DNA of 48,223 nt, taken from Acidobacteriota bacterium (GTDB lineage Bacteria; Acidobacteriota; G020349885). The translations under genes and the position numbers were made by a program. The stretch is from positions 585,466 to 633,688 of the forward strand of contig CP070701.1 in assembly GCA_020349885.1 (NCBI GenBank). The letters are read 5' to 3'. The stretch's first letter is position 1, and the number at the start of each line of letters is the position of its first letter. Below the pieces are notes generated by a model that was given only the letters and a program-made list of their open reading frames with translations, did not search any database and was not told where the DNA came from. Positions 32,332-41,118 of the stretch are shown in pieces.

Positions 32332-33465
32332 ATGCTACGGCTCATCTTGAAGAACGCCCTTCGCCAGAAGCGCCGCACTCTTCTGACGGTGCTCTCCGTC
32401 GCCGTGTCCATCTTTCTCCTCGTCACGATGCAGTCGGTGCTCGACATGCTCGACCTCGCGGGGGAAGACGGCGAGGGGCAGTTGCGCGTCGTGGCGCGCC
32501 ACAAGATCTCCCTTTTTATGACCCTGCCCGAAGCACACCGCGCGAAGATCGAGGCCGTGCCCGGCGTCGAGCAGGTCGGCGCGCTCACCTGGTTCGGCGG
32601 CATCTACATCGAGCCCAAAAACTTCTTCGCGCAGTTCGCCACGGACCCCGAGACGTTCCGGGAGATCTGGACGGAGGTCGAGATTCCCGACGAACAATGG
32701 AAAGCCTTCGCGGAGGAGCGCACGGCGGCGATTGCCGGGAAAAAACTCGCCGACAAGTTCGGCTGGAAGCTCGGCGACTCGATCCACATCCGGGGTGACG
32801 CCTGGCCCGTCGACCTCGACCTGAAGCTCCGGGGCGTCTTCCGGAGTATCGAGGAGAATCAGCTCTTCTTCCACCACAAATACTTCGACGAGCTCATGGC
32901 ACCGTGGGAATGGGGGGACTTGATCGGCACGTACTGGATGAAGGTGGCTTCCGCCGAGGACATCCCGCGCGTCACCGAGGCGGTGGACCGGATGTTCGAG
33001 AATTCCGCGGCGCCCACGAAGACGGAGACCGAGAAGGCGTTTCAGATGGAGTTCGTATCCATGATGGGCAACATACGCGCACTGTTCCGCAACACTGGCC
33101 TCGCGGTGGCGTTCGCCATCCTGATGGTCGCCGCGAACACCATGGCCATGAGCTACCGTGAGCGCACGAGCGAGGTGGCGGTCATGAAGACGCTCGGGTT
33201 CCGGGGCGGGCGCGTTCTCGCGCTGGTGCTCGGCGAGGCGGTGAGCATCGCGCTCGCGGGCGGCCTCCTTGGAGCCGGCGGGGCGTCCCTGTTCTACCGG
33301 CTGTACAACCCGTTCGAGATGATGTTTCCGGTTTTCTACGTGACGCCCCCTACGCTCGCCCTGGGCTTCGCGGTCGCCCTCGCGGTCGGCCTGTTGAGTG
33401 GGGGCTACCCCGCCGCCCAGGCCTCGCGCCTCTCAATCGTCGACGGGCTGCGCAAGGTGGTGTAG
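32332..33465 (+). CDS. ABC transporter permease, FtsX/MacB type
   Basis: 377 residues. One membrane helix near the N-terminus (LLTVLSVAVSIFLLVTMQSV), a periplasmic domain of about 200 residues, then three helices at the C-terminus. The FtsX-domain signature MSYRERTSEVAVMKTLGFRGGRVLALVLGE is present, and it ends PAAQASRLSIVDGLRKV. Members pair with a cytoplasmic ATPase to drive lipoprotein, peptide or lipid export; no ATPase gene is adjacent here. Confidence 0.9.
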   Translation: MLRLILKNALRQKRRTLLTVLSVAVSIFLLVTMQSVLDMLDLAGEDGEGQLRVVARHKISLFMTLPEAHRAKIEAVPGVEQVGALTWFGGIYIEPKNFFAQFATDPETFREIWTEVEIPDEQWKAFAEERTAAIAGKKLADKFGWKLGDSIHIRGDAWPVDLDLKLRGVFRSIEENQLFFHHKYFDELMAPWEWGDLIGTYWMKVASAEDIPRVTEAVDRMFENSAAPTKTETEKAFQMEFVSMMGNIRALFRNTGLAVAFAILMVAANTMAMSYRERTSEVAVMKTLGFRGGRVLALVLGEAVSIALAGGLLGAGGASLFYRLYNPFEMMFPVFYVTPPTLALGFAVALAVGLLSGGYPAAQASRLSIVDGLRKVV

Positions 33466-33528
33466 CAATCATGCGCCGCATCGCATACCATGGAAGCCTA
33501 TGAACCAACCCCAAGGAAAGAAAAAACC

Positions 33529-33984
33529 ATGATCGACGGCGTTCGCATAAAACCCTTGAAACTCATCCCCGACGAGCGGGGGCGGCTGATGGAGATTCTG
33601 CGCGCCGACGACGACATCTTCGCCGGCTTCGGGCAGGTCTACATGACGACCGTCTATCCGGGCGTCGTCAAGGGCTGGCACTACCACAAGCGGCAGACCG
33701 ACCACCTCGCCTGTGTCCACGGCATGGTGAAGCTCGTCCTCTACGACAACCGCGACGGCTCGCCCACGAAGGGCGAGGTGAGTGAATTCTTCCTCGGCGA
33801 GCACAACCCCGCCCTCGTTCAAATTCCGCCCCTCGTCCTCCATGGCCTGAAGGGTGTGGGTACCGAGGAAGCCGTCCTGGTGAACATTCCCGACAAACCC
33901 TACAACCACGAAAACCCAGACGAGTTCCGCGTGCCGCCGCACGGGGGCGACGTCCCCTACGACTGGCACAAAGTGGACAGGTAG
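33529..33984 (+). CDS. RmlC-like cupin, dTDP-4-dehydrorhamnose 3,5-epimerase-related
   Basis: 151 residues from the ATG at 33529, preceded by GGAAAG at about 9 nt; an ATG 13 codons upstream is less likely. Cupin core: IPDERGRLMEILRADD, the His-rich GWHYHKRQTDHLACVHG, then IPPLVLHGLKGVG. The family includes dTDP-sugar epimerases, and members lacking other rhamnose genes are of uncertain substrate. No rmlA, rmlB or rmlD nearby. Confidence 0.8.
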   Translation: MIDGVRIKPLKLIPDERGRLMEILRADDDIFAGFGQVYMTTVYPGVVKGWHYHKRQTDHLACVHGMVKLVLYDNRDGSPTKGEVSEFFLGEHNPALVQIPPLVLHGLKGVGTEEAVLVNIPDKPYNHENPDEFRVPPHGGDVPYDWHKVDR

Positions 33985-34012
33985 GGGCCGCGCCCGCCAC
34001 GGCGGTTTGCGT

Positions 34013-35371
34013 ATGGCCGCAGATACATCCCTCCAAGACATCGCGCAGCGGGCCCTCGAGGCCGTGCGCGCCTCGCGCGCGGACGAGGGGGAAATCTACG
34101 TGTCGCGCTCCGTCAGGCGCAAGGTGCTCACGAAGGCGGGCCGGGTGGAGACCGTCGAGCGGGCCGACACGCTGGGCGTCGGTGTGCGCGTTCTCCGTGA
34201 CCGCCGCATGGGATTTTCCTACGCGAGCGAAACCTCGAAGGAAGCGCTGCGCGAGGCCGTCCAGCGCGCTCTCTCGGGCGCGACCCTGAGCCGCCGGGAC
34301 GAAGATTTCTCCTTTCAGGCCGCCGAGGGGCCGCCGGGCTCGGAGAGAATTCCTTCGGAATTCGAGTCGTTCGAAGGCGTCCCGGACGAGGAGCGCATCG
34401 CGAAAGCGCTCGAAATCGCCGAGGCGGCACATAGCGCGGAGCGGCGTGTCATGTTCACGGAAACGCACTGCGTCGACCATGCGGCCGAAGCCGCCGTCGC
34501 GACGACGCACGGCTTCCTGGGCGGCTACGCGTTCTCGAACGTTTACGGCTACGGCGAGGCCGTGGTACGCGAGGACGGGGAAAAGCAGGCGGCCCACGAG
34601 CTCGATTTCTCGAAAAACTTCCGCTTCCTGGACGCCCGCCGCATCGGGCGGACGGCCGCCGAGCGCGCCGCCGCGAAGCTCCACCCCACCTCTTTCCCGA
34701 CGGGGCGCGCCGCAGTCGTGCTCGCTCCGCCGGAGGTCGCTTCCCTGCTCGAGGCCCTGGAGGAGGCGCTTTCGGCGGAAAACGTGCTCAAGGGAAAGTC
34801 GCGCCTGGAGGACAGGCTTGGTGAGCGCGTCGCCGCCCCATGCGTGACGCTCGTCGAGGACGCCCGCGACGAGCGCGGCCCTTCCCCCCTGCCCATGGAC
34901 GACGAGGGAACGCCGACGCACCGCACGGTGCTCATCCGCGGCGGCGAGCTCGTGTCCTTCCTCCATGACCTGCGCACCGCGCGAAAGTACGCCACCTCGC
35001 CCACGGGAAACGCCCTGCGCGCCGGCTTCAGCACCACTCCCCGGATCACCTCCGTCCAGATGCGCCTCGAAGCGGGAACACTCGGACTCGGAGGATTGTT
35101 GCGCGAGGTGGGCGAAGGGCTCCACGTCGAAGAGCTGATGGGCCTTCACACCGTGAACGCCGTCTCCGGAGAGTTCTCGCTTGGTGCTTCGGGGCACGCC
35201 ATCCGGGGCGGCGAGCCGGCCGAGAGCGTCTCGGGCGTCGCCCTGGCGGGCAATCTGTTCGATCTTCTCGGAAATATCGCGCTCGTGGGAGGCAACGCGC
35301 GCTATTTTGTTTCCGGCAAGGAAACCCCGAGCCTCGCCATAGAAGGCCTCACGGTAAGCGGCTCGACGTAA
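34013..35371 (+). CDS. pmbA: TldD/PmbA family protein (TldE/PmbA-like)
   Basis: 452 residues. Family features: SVRRKVLTKAGRVETVERADTLGVGVRVL near the N-terminus, the middle SAENVLKGKSRLEDRLGERV, MDDEGTPTHRTVLIRGGELVSFLHDLRTA, and a C-terminal SGEFSLGASGHAIRGGEPAESVSGVALAGN. It lacks the HExxxH zinc motif, so it is the non-catalytic TldE/PmbA partner type. TldD, the metalloprotease partner in modified-peptide processing, is not in the window. Confidence 0.9.
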   Translation: MAADTSLQDIAQRALEAVRASRADEGEIYVSRSVRRKVLTKAGRVETVERADTLGVGVRVLRDRRMGFSYASETSKEALREAVQRALSGATLSRRDEDFSFQAAEGPPGSERIPSEFESFEGVPDEERIAKALEIAEAAHSAERRVMFTETHCVDHAAEAAVATTHGFLGGYAFSNVYGYGEAVVREDGEKQAAHELDFSKNFRFLDARRIGRTAAERAAAKLHPTSFPTGRAAVVLAPPEVASLLEALEEALSAENVLKGKSRLEDRLGERVAAPCVTLVEDARDERGPSPLPMDDEGTPTHRTVLIRGGELVSFLHDLRTARKYATSPTGNALRAGFSTTPRITSVQMRLEAGTLGLGGLLREVGEGLHVEELMGLHTVNAVSGEFSLGASGHAIRGGEPAESVSGVALAGNLFDLLGNIALVGGNARYFVSGKETPSLAIEGLTVSGST

Positions 35372-35381
35372 CGGTGCCGGC

Positions 35382-35397
35382 GCGGAGAGAGCTCCGC
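35382..35397. other. Small hairpin between convergent genes
   Basis: GCGGAG-AGAG-CTCCGC, a 6-bp stem in the 36-nt gap between the pmbA-like and phosphatase-TPR stops. It may terminate from either side, but there is no T tract. Confidence 0.3.
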
Positions 35398-35407
35398 TGG
35401 GAACGAC

Positions 35408-37558
35408 TCAGCCGCCGGTATCCGGAGCGGCCCCTTCCTTCTCCTCCAGCAGCTGAACGAGCCGGCGTATGTCACTCTGGCCAGGCGCAAGCGCGAGGGA
35501 GCGCCGAAAATGCTTCAAAGCTTCCTGGCGGCTGCCCAAGTCGGCATAAACCTTGCCGAGGGCGTTGAGGATAGCGAGGTTGTCGGGTGCGAGGCTCTCG
35601 GCACGCTCGAGCACCTTCTGGGCACCCTGAAACCGGCCGAGCAAATCGTAAAGGGCGCCGAGGTTGAACCACGGCTCGAACCACCCCGGGTTCAGCTCCG
35701 CCGCCTTAAGGAACATGTCCTCGGCCTCCAGGAAGCGCCCCTCGTCGCCGCGGACGATCAGCCCCAGGAGATTGAAAAAATAGGCGCGTGTCTCGGGAAC
35801 GCGCATATTCTCGAGGGCGCGGCGGGTGGCGGCTTCGGCGCGGTCATAGCGCTTGAGCTCCATATGGAGAAAGGCTTCGATGCGATAGGCGTCCGGAGCC
35901 CTTGGATCCACCGTTTGCGCCCACTCCAAAAGCGCGAGCGCCTGCTCGAAATTCCCCTGCCGCTTGTATACCTTGGCCGCATCCAGATAGGCCCGAACGA
36001 GGTCCGGATCCTCCTCGATGGCCCGCGCGAAAGACTCGAGCGCCGACTCCAAGAGGCCGAGCCCGACCTCGGTGCGTCCCACGTAAAAATGGGCCATGGC
36101 GTAGGAAGGATCCTTCTCGACGGCTTTCTTAAAGAGCCCCCTCGCTTCATCCAGTTTCTTTTTCTGCGCCTTGACGATGCCCATATTGACGTAGGTGCCG
36201 GCGAGGTCGCGAACATGCTCCGCGCCTTCTTTCCAGCCTTCTCCTTCCTCTTCTCCCCCCGCGGTAAGGTAGCCGAGAGCCTGGAGGCGCTTGCGAAGCT
36301 CCGTGACGTCCTCGGCCGTAGCGGAAACGGTCAAGCGTCTGGGCACGCCGGCATACGACGGCACCAATTCCGCAGCCGAGGCCAGGATTGCCTCTCGCTC
36401 GAAGACCTCCCCCAACGGTCCGCCCTCAAGTTCCTTGGAAAGAGGCACGTCAAGAAGCGCGAGCGCGGTGGGCACGATGTCGTAGAGCGACACCTCGAAG
36501 GGAATCTCAAATCCCCGCTTGACGCCCCGCCCGTAGAGCATCAGGACGCCCGTCATGCGGTGCCATACGGCGGCATGGCCACGGCCCCTCTGCGAGGAGA
36601 CATCCGGGCGCTCGAGGCCGCTCAGGAATCCGTGGTCGGAGCATATGATGAGCGTCGTGTGCTCGTCCATGAGCTCCAGGATGTCGGCGAGCACCTCGTC
36701 GAGGTACCGATAGACGTTGTCCACCGCCCGCGCGAAGGCGCGCATGTCGCCCTCGGGCAAGCCCTCGCGAGGAGGCGGCCCGTATTCGGCGAAAAAATGC
36801 CCCGCGGTGTCCGGAAGCGTGAAGTAAACCATGAACAAATCGGGTCGGTAGCGCTCCTGGAGCGCGGAAAGCATCCCGCGGTGCGTTTCCGCCGCCCGCA
36901 TGTAACTGTAAAACTCTCCCGAAATGGCCCGCCCCTCCTCCGAAAGGGTGTCCAGCATCGAGGGAGGGGCAAGGATGCGGTGGTAGATATCCTGAACCTG
37001 CCGAGGCGGCACGGCAAAGGAAGCGAGCGTCTCGCCGAGCGTTGCGGGATAGAAAAGGCCGCGCCGTCCCTTCTCGGCCTGCTGCGGGGTCCACTCGTTC
37101 GTAACCACGAAGCCGTTGATGCGCTCCGCGGGCCACGAGGAGAACCAGTTCACGGCCCCCACGCGGCGTCCGTAGTGCGAGGCGATGTTCCATAGCGCCG
37201 GAGCAAGACGGCTCTCGGACGAGGCGGGGCGCATCTTTTCGCCGTCGCCGTAGAACTCGAAGAAATTGTAGATGCCGTGCGCTTCCGGATCGCGCCCCGT
37301 GACGATGCTCGTCCACAGGACGGGCGAGATGAGGGGCTGCTCGGAGCGCAAATCGCCCCACGCACCCTCACTCCGCAGCTTGGCGAACGTCGGCAGCTCT
37401 CCGCTCGCGATAAGCCGGTCGAGCGTGCGGTTGTCGAGCCCGTCGAAGCCCACCAGGAGAACGCGCGTATGGTCCTCGCGCAGAAAGTACCACGCCGCCA
37501 CCACGACCAAAGCGACAGCCAGAAGCGCCACACCCCAGAAACGTTTGAGAAAATTCAT
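35408..37558 (-). CDS. Membrane-anchored alkaline-phosphatase-superfamily enzyme fused to TPRs
   Basis: 716 residues. One N-terminal membrane helix (WGVALLAVALVVVAAWYFL). Then a type I phosphodiesterase/nucleotide pyrophosphatase-like domain (about 32-400) with VLLVGFDGLD (metal Asp), the likely Thr nucleophile in LWTSIVTGRDPEAHGI, and SDHGF plus HAAVWH for the second metal site. Residues about 430-700 carry several tetratricopeptide repeats (for example AMAHFYVGRTEVGLGLLESAL). The catalytic domain should face the periplasm. Substrate unknown; nucleotide or lipid-linked phosphate esters fit the family. Confidence 0.88.
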   Translation of the reverse strand: MNFLKRFWGVALLAVALVVVAAWYFLREDHTRVLLVGFDGLDNRTLDRLIASGELPTFAKLRSEGAWGDLRSEQPLISPVLWTSIVTGRDPEAHGIYNFFEFYGDGEKMRPASSESRLAPALWNIASHYGRRVGAVNWFSSWPAERINGFVVTNEWTPQQAEKGRRGLFYPATLGETLASFAVPPRQVQDIYHRILAPPSMLDTLSEEGRAISGEFYSYMRAAETHRGMLSALQERYRPDLFMVYFTLPDTAGHFFAEYGPPPREGLPEGDMRAFARAVDNVYRYLDEVLADILELMDEHTTLIICSDHGFLSGLERPDVSSQRGRGHAAVWHRMTGVLMLYGRGVKRGFEIPFEVSLYDIVPTALALLDVPLSKELEGGPLGEVFEREAILASAAELVPSYAGVPRRLTVSATAEDVTELRKRLQALGYLTAGGEEEGEGWKEGAEHVRDLAGTYVNMGIVKAQKKKLDEARGLFKKAVEKDPSYAMAHFYVGRTEVGLGLLESALESFARAIEEDPDLVRAYLDAAKVYKRQGNFEQALALLEWAQTVDPRAPDAYRIEAFLHMELKRYDRAEAATRRALENMRVPETRAYFFNLLGLIVRGDEGRFLEAEDMFLKAAELNPGWFEPWFNLGALYDLLGRFQGAQKVLERAESLAPDNLAILNALGKVYADLGSRQEALKHFRRSLALAPGQSDIRRLVQLLEEKEGAAPDTGG

Positions 37559-37710
37559 TGCTTCTTGCTACCTTTTGTCATGAATCAGTCGGACCCGTCC
37601 GACAAGCCGGAACGACACGTGAGGGAACCTTTTTCAAACGTTTCAGCATAGGTTCATTAAACGAAAACCTTCATTGTATGCAAACTGAATTATAGCCAGA
37701 TTAGTAAACC

Positions 37711-38730
37711 CTATCCTCCCGCTTCCGTTGCGCCCACCAACCGCCCGATCTTTTCGATGCTCCGGGGATTGCCCATTGCGATGAGCGTGTCGCCCGATTC
37801 AATCACGGTGGCCGAAGACGGATTGAACTGCATGCTGGCGTTCTTCTTCTGAACGGCGACGATGATAATATCGGTCTCGCCGCGTATGCCCGATTCGGAA
37901 AGCGCCTTGCCCGCGCATGGCGAATCGGGAGGAATCGTGATCCGTTCGATATCGATATCCATGTTGTCTCCCCTGCCGCTTGCCAGCTCGAAGAACTCCA
38001 CGGCAGCGGGCTGGATGAGCGTCTGCGCCATGTGCCTGCCCCCGATGGTGTATGGGGTGATGACGCGGCTTGCGCCGGCGCGGCGGAGCTTTTCGGAGGC
38101 CTTCTCGTCCGAGGCGCGGGCCACGATGTAGAGGTCCTTCGCGATTCCCCGCGCCGTCAAGACCACATAGACGTTCTCGGCATCGGTATCCACCGTCGTG
38201 GCAAGACCGCGGGCCGACTCGATGTGAGCACCGCGAAGGACTTTCTCGTCCGACGCGTCTCCCTCAACCACCGGGATGCCCATGGAGCGGAGGACGGTGC
38301 ACTTGTCCGAATCTTTCTCGATGACCGCGAAGGGTATCCTGCGCTCATGAAGCTCCTTGGCGATCCGCTCCCCCATGCGCCCGAATCCGCAAACGATGAA
38401 ATGACGGTTCATGCGTTCGACCATTCTGCCGACTCTCCTTTTTTCAAAAAGATGCCTGACCTCGCCCTGGACGATGATCTGGGCGACCTGGGCAAACACG
38501 CCGGCCACCACCGCCCAGCCCCCGACGATAAGCGCGACCGTGAACCACTGCCCGCCAGGCGAAAGGGGCCCCACCTCGCGGTAGCCGACGGTCGAGAGGG
38601 TAATGACGGTCATGTAAAGCGCGTCGGCGAAGTCCCAGCGCTCCAAAACCATGTAGCCCGTAGCGCCGAGCAGGGTTACCGCTACGACGGCCAGGAACAG
38701 CATGATAAGGCGTGGGGCGACGTTTAGCAC
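37711..38730 (-). CDS. Two-helix K+ channel with RCK (TrkA-N/TrkA-C) domains
   Basis: 339 residues starting at GTG (38730). Two membrane helices (about 8-28 and 60-82) flank a pore loop with TLSTVGYREVGPLSPGGQWF. An RCK domain follows (NRHFIVCGFGRMG near residue 110, Rossmann fold), then a TrkA-C domain (about 250-335). This is the MthK-like architecture for ligand-gated K+ flux. The selectivity filter reads TVGYRE instead of TVGYGD/E: Arg51 replaces the last Gly. TATACT lies about 20 nt upstream of the GTG. Confidence 0.9.
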   Translation of the reverse strand: MLNVAPRLIMLFLAVVAVTLLGATGYMVLERWDFADALYMTVITLSTVGYREVGPLSPGGQWFTVALIVGGWAVVAGVFAQVAQIIVQGEVRHLFEKRRVGRMVERMNRHFIVCGFGRMGERIAKELHERRIPFAVIEKDSDKCTVLRSMGIPVVEGDASDEKVLRGAHIESARGLATTVDTDAENVYVVLTARGIAKDLYIVARASDEKASEKLRRAGASRVITPYTIGGRHMAQTLIQPAAVEFFELASGRGDNMDIDIERITIPPDSPCAGKALSESGIRGETDIIIVAVQKKNASMQFNPSSATVIESGDTLIAMGNPRSIEKIGRLVGATEAGG

Positions 38731-38775
38731 GGAAGCACTTCCAGGAAACAGTATACAACGAAACGCGGGGGCGCA

Positions 38776-40500
38776 TCAGCCCCGCCCCGCCTTCGGAAGC
38801 GTCACTTCGGCGCGCGTGCCCCTGCCAGGCTCGCTCTCAACGTGCACGGAGCCGTCGTGGCTCAGGACAATCTTCTGCACGAGCGCGAGGCCCAGGCCCG
38901 TGCCGCGCTCCTTCGTCGTGAAGAAGGGAAGAAAAGCCCTGCTTTTCGTTTCGGCGTCCATGCCGACGCCGTTGTCTTCCACGACGGCGCGGGCGCCTTC
39001 GCCCCCGTCCTCCAGCCGAAGACGCACCCGGCCTCCGGAGCCTTTCTCCCGGACGGCGTCGAGCGCGTTTCTCAGAAGATTCAAAAAAACCTGCTTCAGG
39101 AGCGACGCGTCGCCCGACGTGGCAAGGGAAGCAGCCTCCGGGGACGCCTCCACGCCGACAGAAGCACTTCCCCGATCGACCTCGCGGACGATTTCCTCAA
39201 AGAGCGGGCGAAGGAGCACGCGTTCGCGCTTGAGCTCGACGGGGCGCGCGAAGCGCAGGAAGTCGTTCACGACGCGTTGGGCCTCGGAGGTTTCGCTCAG
39301 AATCTCCTGCGCATAGCCGGCGATGGTCTCGTCGGAGCGGGCCGTGCGCTTTTCGATAAGCTGCGCAAAGCCCAGGATGCTTGCGAGCGAATTTCGGAAT
39401 TCGTGGGCGACGCCTGCCGTCATCTCGCCGAGGCGCGCCATGTTCTCCTTGAGGCGAAGCGTCTCTTCGAGGTTCCGCAGGCGGGTCATATCCGTCAGAA
39501 GGCAGAGGGCGCCGAGGAAGGTCTCTTCGGCGTCGTACATCGGGGACAGGGAGACGGCCAGCGTGCGCTCCTCCCCCTGGGAGGTGGAGTGGCACGTTTC
39601 GGCCTCGCTCACGACCTTGCGCGTCGAAAGAACGTTCTCGACAAGGTCGCGCAGGCGCCCCGCGGGAAACACGTCCGCAAAGCCTCGCCCCTCGGGGGAC
39701 GACTCAATTCCGAGAATGCCTCGCGCGGCCTGGTTGGCGCGAACGACGCGCCCTTCAGCGTCCAGTGTTATGACGCCGCTTGCCACTCCGCGGGCGATCT
39801 CGCCGCTCAGACGCTCCATGGTCTCGGCGCGCTTCCGGAGCTCCCGCATGGCCACCTCGAACGTCCCGACCAAATAGGCGCGCTCGTCCCCGCCCAGCGG
39901 GGAGAGCGAGCCGCCGCCTCCCGCCGCATCGAGCATGCGCGAAAACGGCGCCGCGTACCAAAAGAACAGGCCGATTAAAAGGCCGAACAGAAGCACGAGC
40001 GCCGCGCCCTCGAACCAGCTCAGTCTGCGCGCCATGCGCATCAGCCACTGCTGGCGCGCGGCCGGAAAGGTGGTCCGAAGGACGCGCCCGTCGGCGAGGA
40101 GAAGGTAGCACTCGACCGCCGCTTCATCCTCCGCAACGCGGGTCACGGCCTTGGAGCGGCCAAGGCGCAGGCGCTCCGCGATGGAAAGCTGAGAGCCGCT
40201 TTGAAGATCCCTCTCGGAAAGAAATCCCGCCCCGGAAAACGCTATCGTGTCCTGCATCGCGGGGAGCGCTTCAAAAAAATCGTCCTGGCGCTCCGGGGCG
40301 AGCAACCCACGCTCCTGCGCCCAGCCCTCGAGCAGCCGCGCCCTGGAGAGCGCGCTCTGTTCGAATTCCTCCTCGAGGCCGCGCTCGAGCGCCCGGAAGC
40401 GCACGATCTGCACCAAAAGAAGCGTGCCCGCGAAAAACACAAGGACCGCTCCGAGCAAGAGCACCTGGGAACGGTGGCGGCGTGCGCGGGACACGCTCAT
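38776..40500 (-). CDS. Membrane sensor histidine kinase (NtrB-like core)
   Basis: 574 residues. Two membrane segments (about 12-32 and 162-185) bound a periplasmic sensor of some 130 residues. Then come a linker, a PAS domain (about 235-345; DAEGRVVRANQAARGILG), HisKA with phospho-acceptor His in GVAHEFRNSLASILGFAQL (about 368) and HATPase with NLLRNALDAV, DNGVGM and GTGLGLALVQ. Intact kinase. Its ATG overlaps the stop of the lytic transglycosylase gene (ATGA). No response regulator is adjacent. Confidence 0.93.
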   Translation of the reverse strand: MSVSRARRHRSQVLLLGAVLVFFAGTLLLVQIVRFRALERGLEEEFEQSALSRARLLEGWAQERGLLAPERQDDFFEALPAMQDTIAFSGAGFLSERDLQSGSQLSIAERLRLGRSKAVTRVAEDEAAVECYLLLADGRVLRTTFPAARQQWLMRMARRLSWFEGAALVLLFGLLIGLFFWYAAPFSRMLDAAGGGGSLSPLGGDERAYLVGTFEVAMRELRKRAETMERLSGEIARGVASGVITLDAEGRVVRANQAARGILGIESSPEGRGFADVFPAGRLRDLVENVLSTRKVVSEAETCHSTSQGEERTLAVSLSPMYDAEETFLGALCLLTDMTRLRNLEETLRLKENMARLGEMTAGVAHEFRNSLASILGFAQLIEKRTARSDETIAGYAQEILSETSEAQRVVNDFLRFARPVELKRERVLLRPLFEEIVREVDRGSASVGVEASPEAASLATSGDASLLKQVFLNLLRNALDAVREKGSGGRVRLRLEDGGEGARAVVEDNGVGMDAETKSRAFLPFFTTKERGTGLGLALVQKIVLSHDGSVHVESEPGRGTRAEVTLPKAGRG

Positions 40501-41108
40501 GAGGAAGGCGCGCCGCCGCGGTAAAACTGGAGGACGCGGCGGACGTAGTTCTGCGTTTCCCGAAAGGGCGGAACGCCGCCGTAGCGCTCGACCGCCTCCC
40601 CGCCCGCGTTGTACGCCGCGAGCGCGAAGGAGAGGTCGTCGTATTTTTCGAGCAGGGACTGGAGATGCCGAATTCCGGCATCCAGGTTCTGCTTCGGGTC
40701 GAAAGGATTCTCGGTTCCGTACTGCCGCGCCGTCAAGGGCATGAGCTGCATGAGCCCCATCGCGCCGGCGCGCGAGACGGCGGCCGGGTCGAAGTTCGAC
40801 TCCACGCGCACCACCGCACGCACAAGGCGGGGATCCGCCCCGTGGTGCTCCGACATTTCCTCGATAAGCGAATCGTACGGCGTCACGGCCCTGGCAAGCT
40901 CTTCGGAGTAGTCCGGAATTTCATCATCTAGGACGCGCGCCACCTTGCCGGGCGGAAGCGTCATCTCGCCGCCGCCTTCGAGGACGAGCGTAACGCTCCC
41001 GTTTTCGTGCGTGGTCGCGGAGGTGATTTTGAGAATGCGCCCGTTGTCGAACACCGCAAGGTCGGCGCGCGCCCCGCCGGCATGCGCCAGGGCCAGGGCG
41101 AGCGCCAC
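40497..41108 (-). CDS. Exported lytic transglycosylase (SLT domain)
   Basis: 203 residues from a GTG at 41108, chosen because no ATG, GTG or TTG lies closer upstream. A GTG further back, inside the preceding gene, would add a basic N-region (RRKSFWRNLWRV) and make a better signal peptide. Hydrophobic LALALAHAGGARA is followed by a short beta domain, then SLT from about residue 85. The catalytic Glu is in VVRVESNFDPAAVSRAGAMG, and GLMQLMP, LDAGIRHL and ALAAYNAGGEAV are typical. Cleaves peptidoglycan glycan strands in the periplasm. Coupled to the histidine kinase by ATGA. Confidence 0.88.
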   Translation of the reverse strand: MALALALAHAGGARADLAVFDNGRILKITSATTHENGSVTLVLEGGGEMTLPPGKVARVLDDEIPDYSEELARAVTPYDSLIEEMSEHHGADPRLVRAVVRVESNFDPAAVSRAGAMGLMQLMPLTARQYGTENPFDPKQNLDAGIRHLQSLLEKYDDLSFALAAYNAGGEAVERYGGVPPFRETQNYVRRVLQFYRGGAPSS

Positions 41109-41118
41109 CCGCCAAAGA

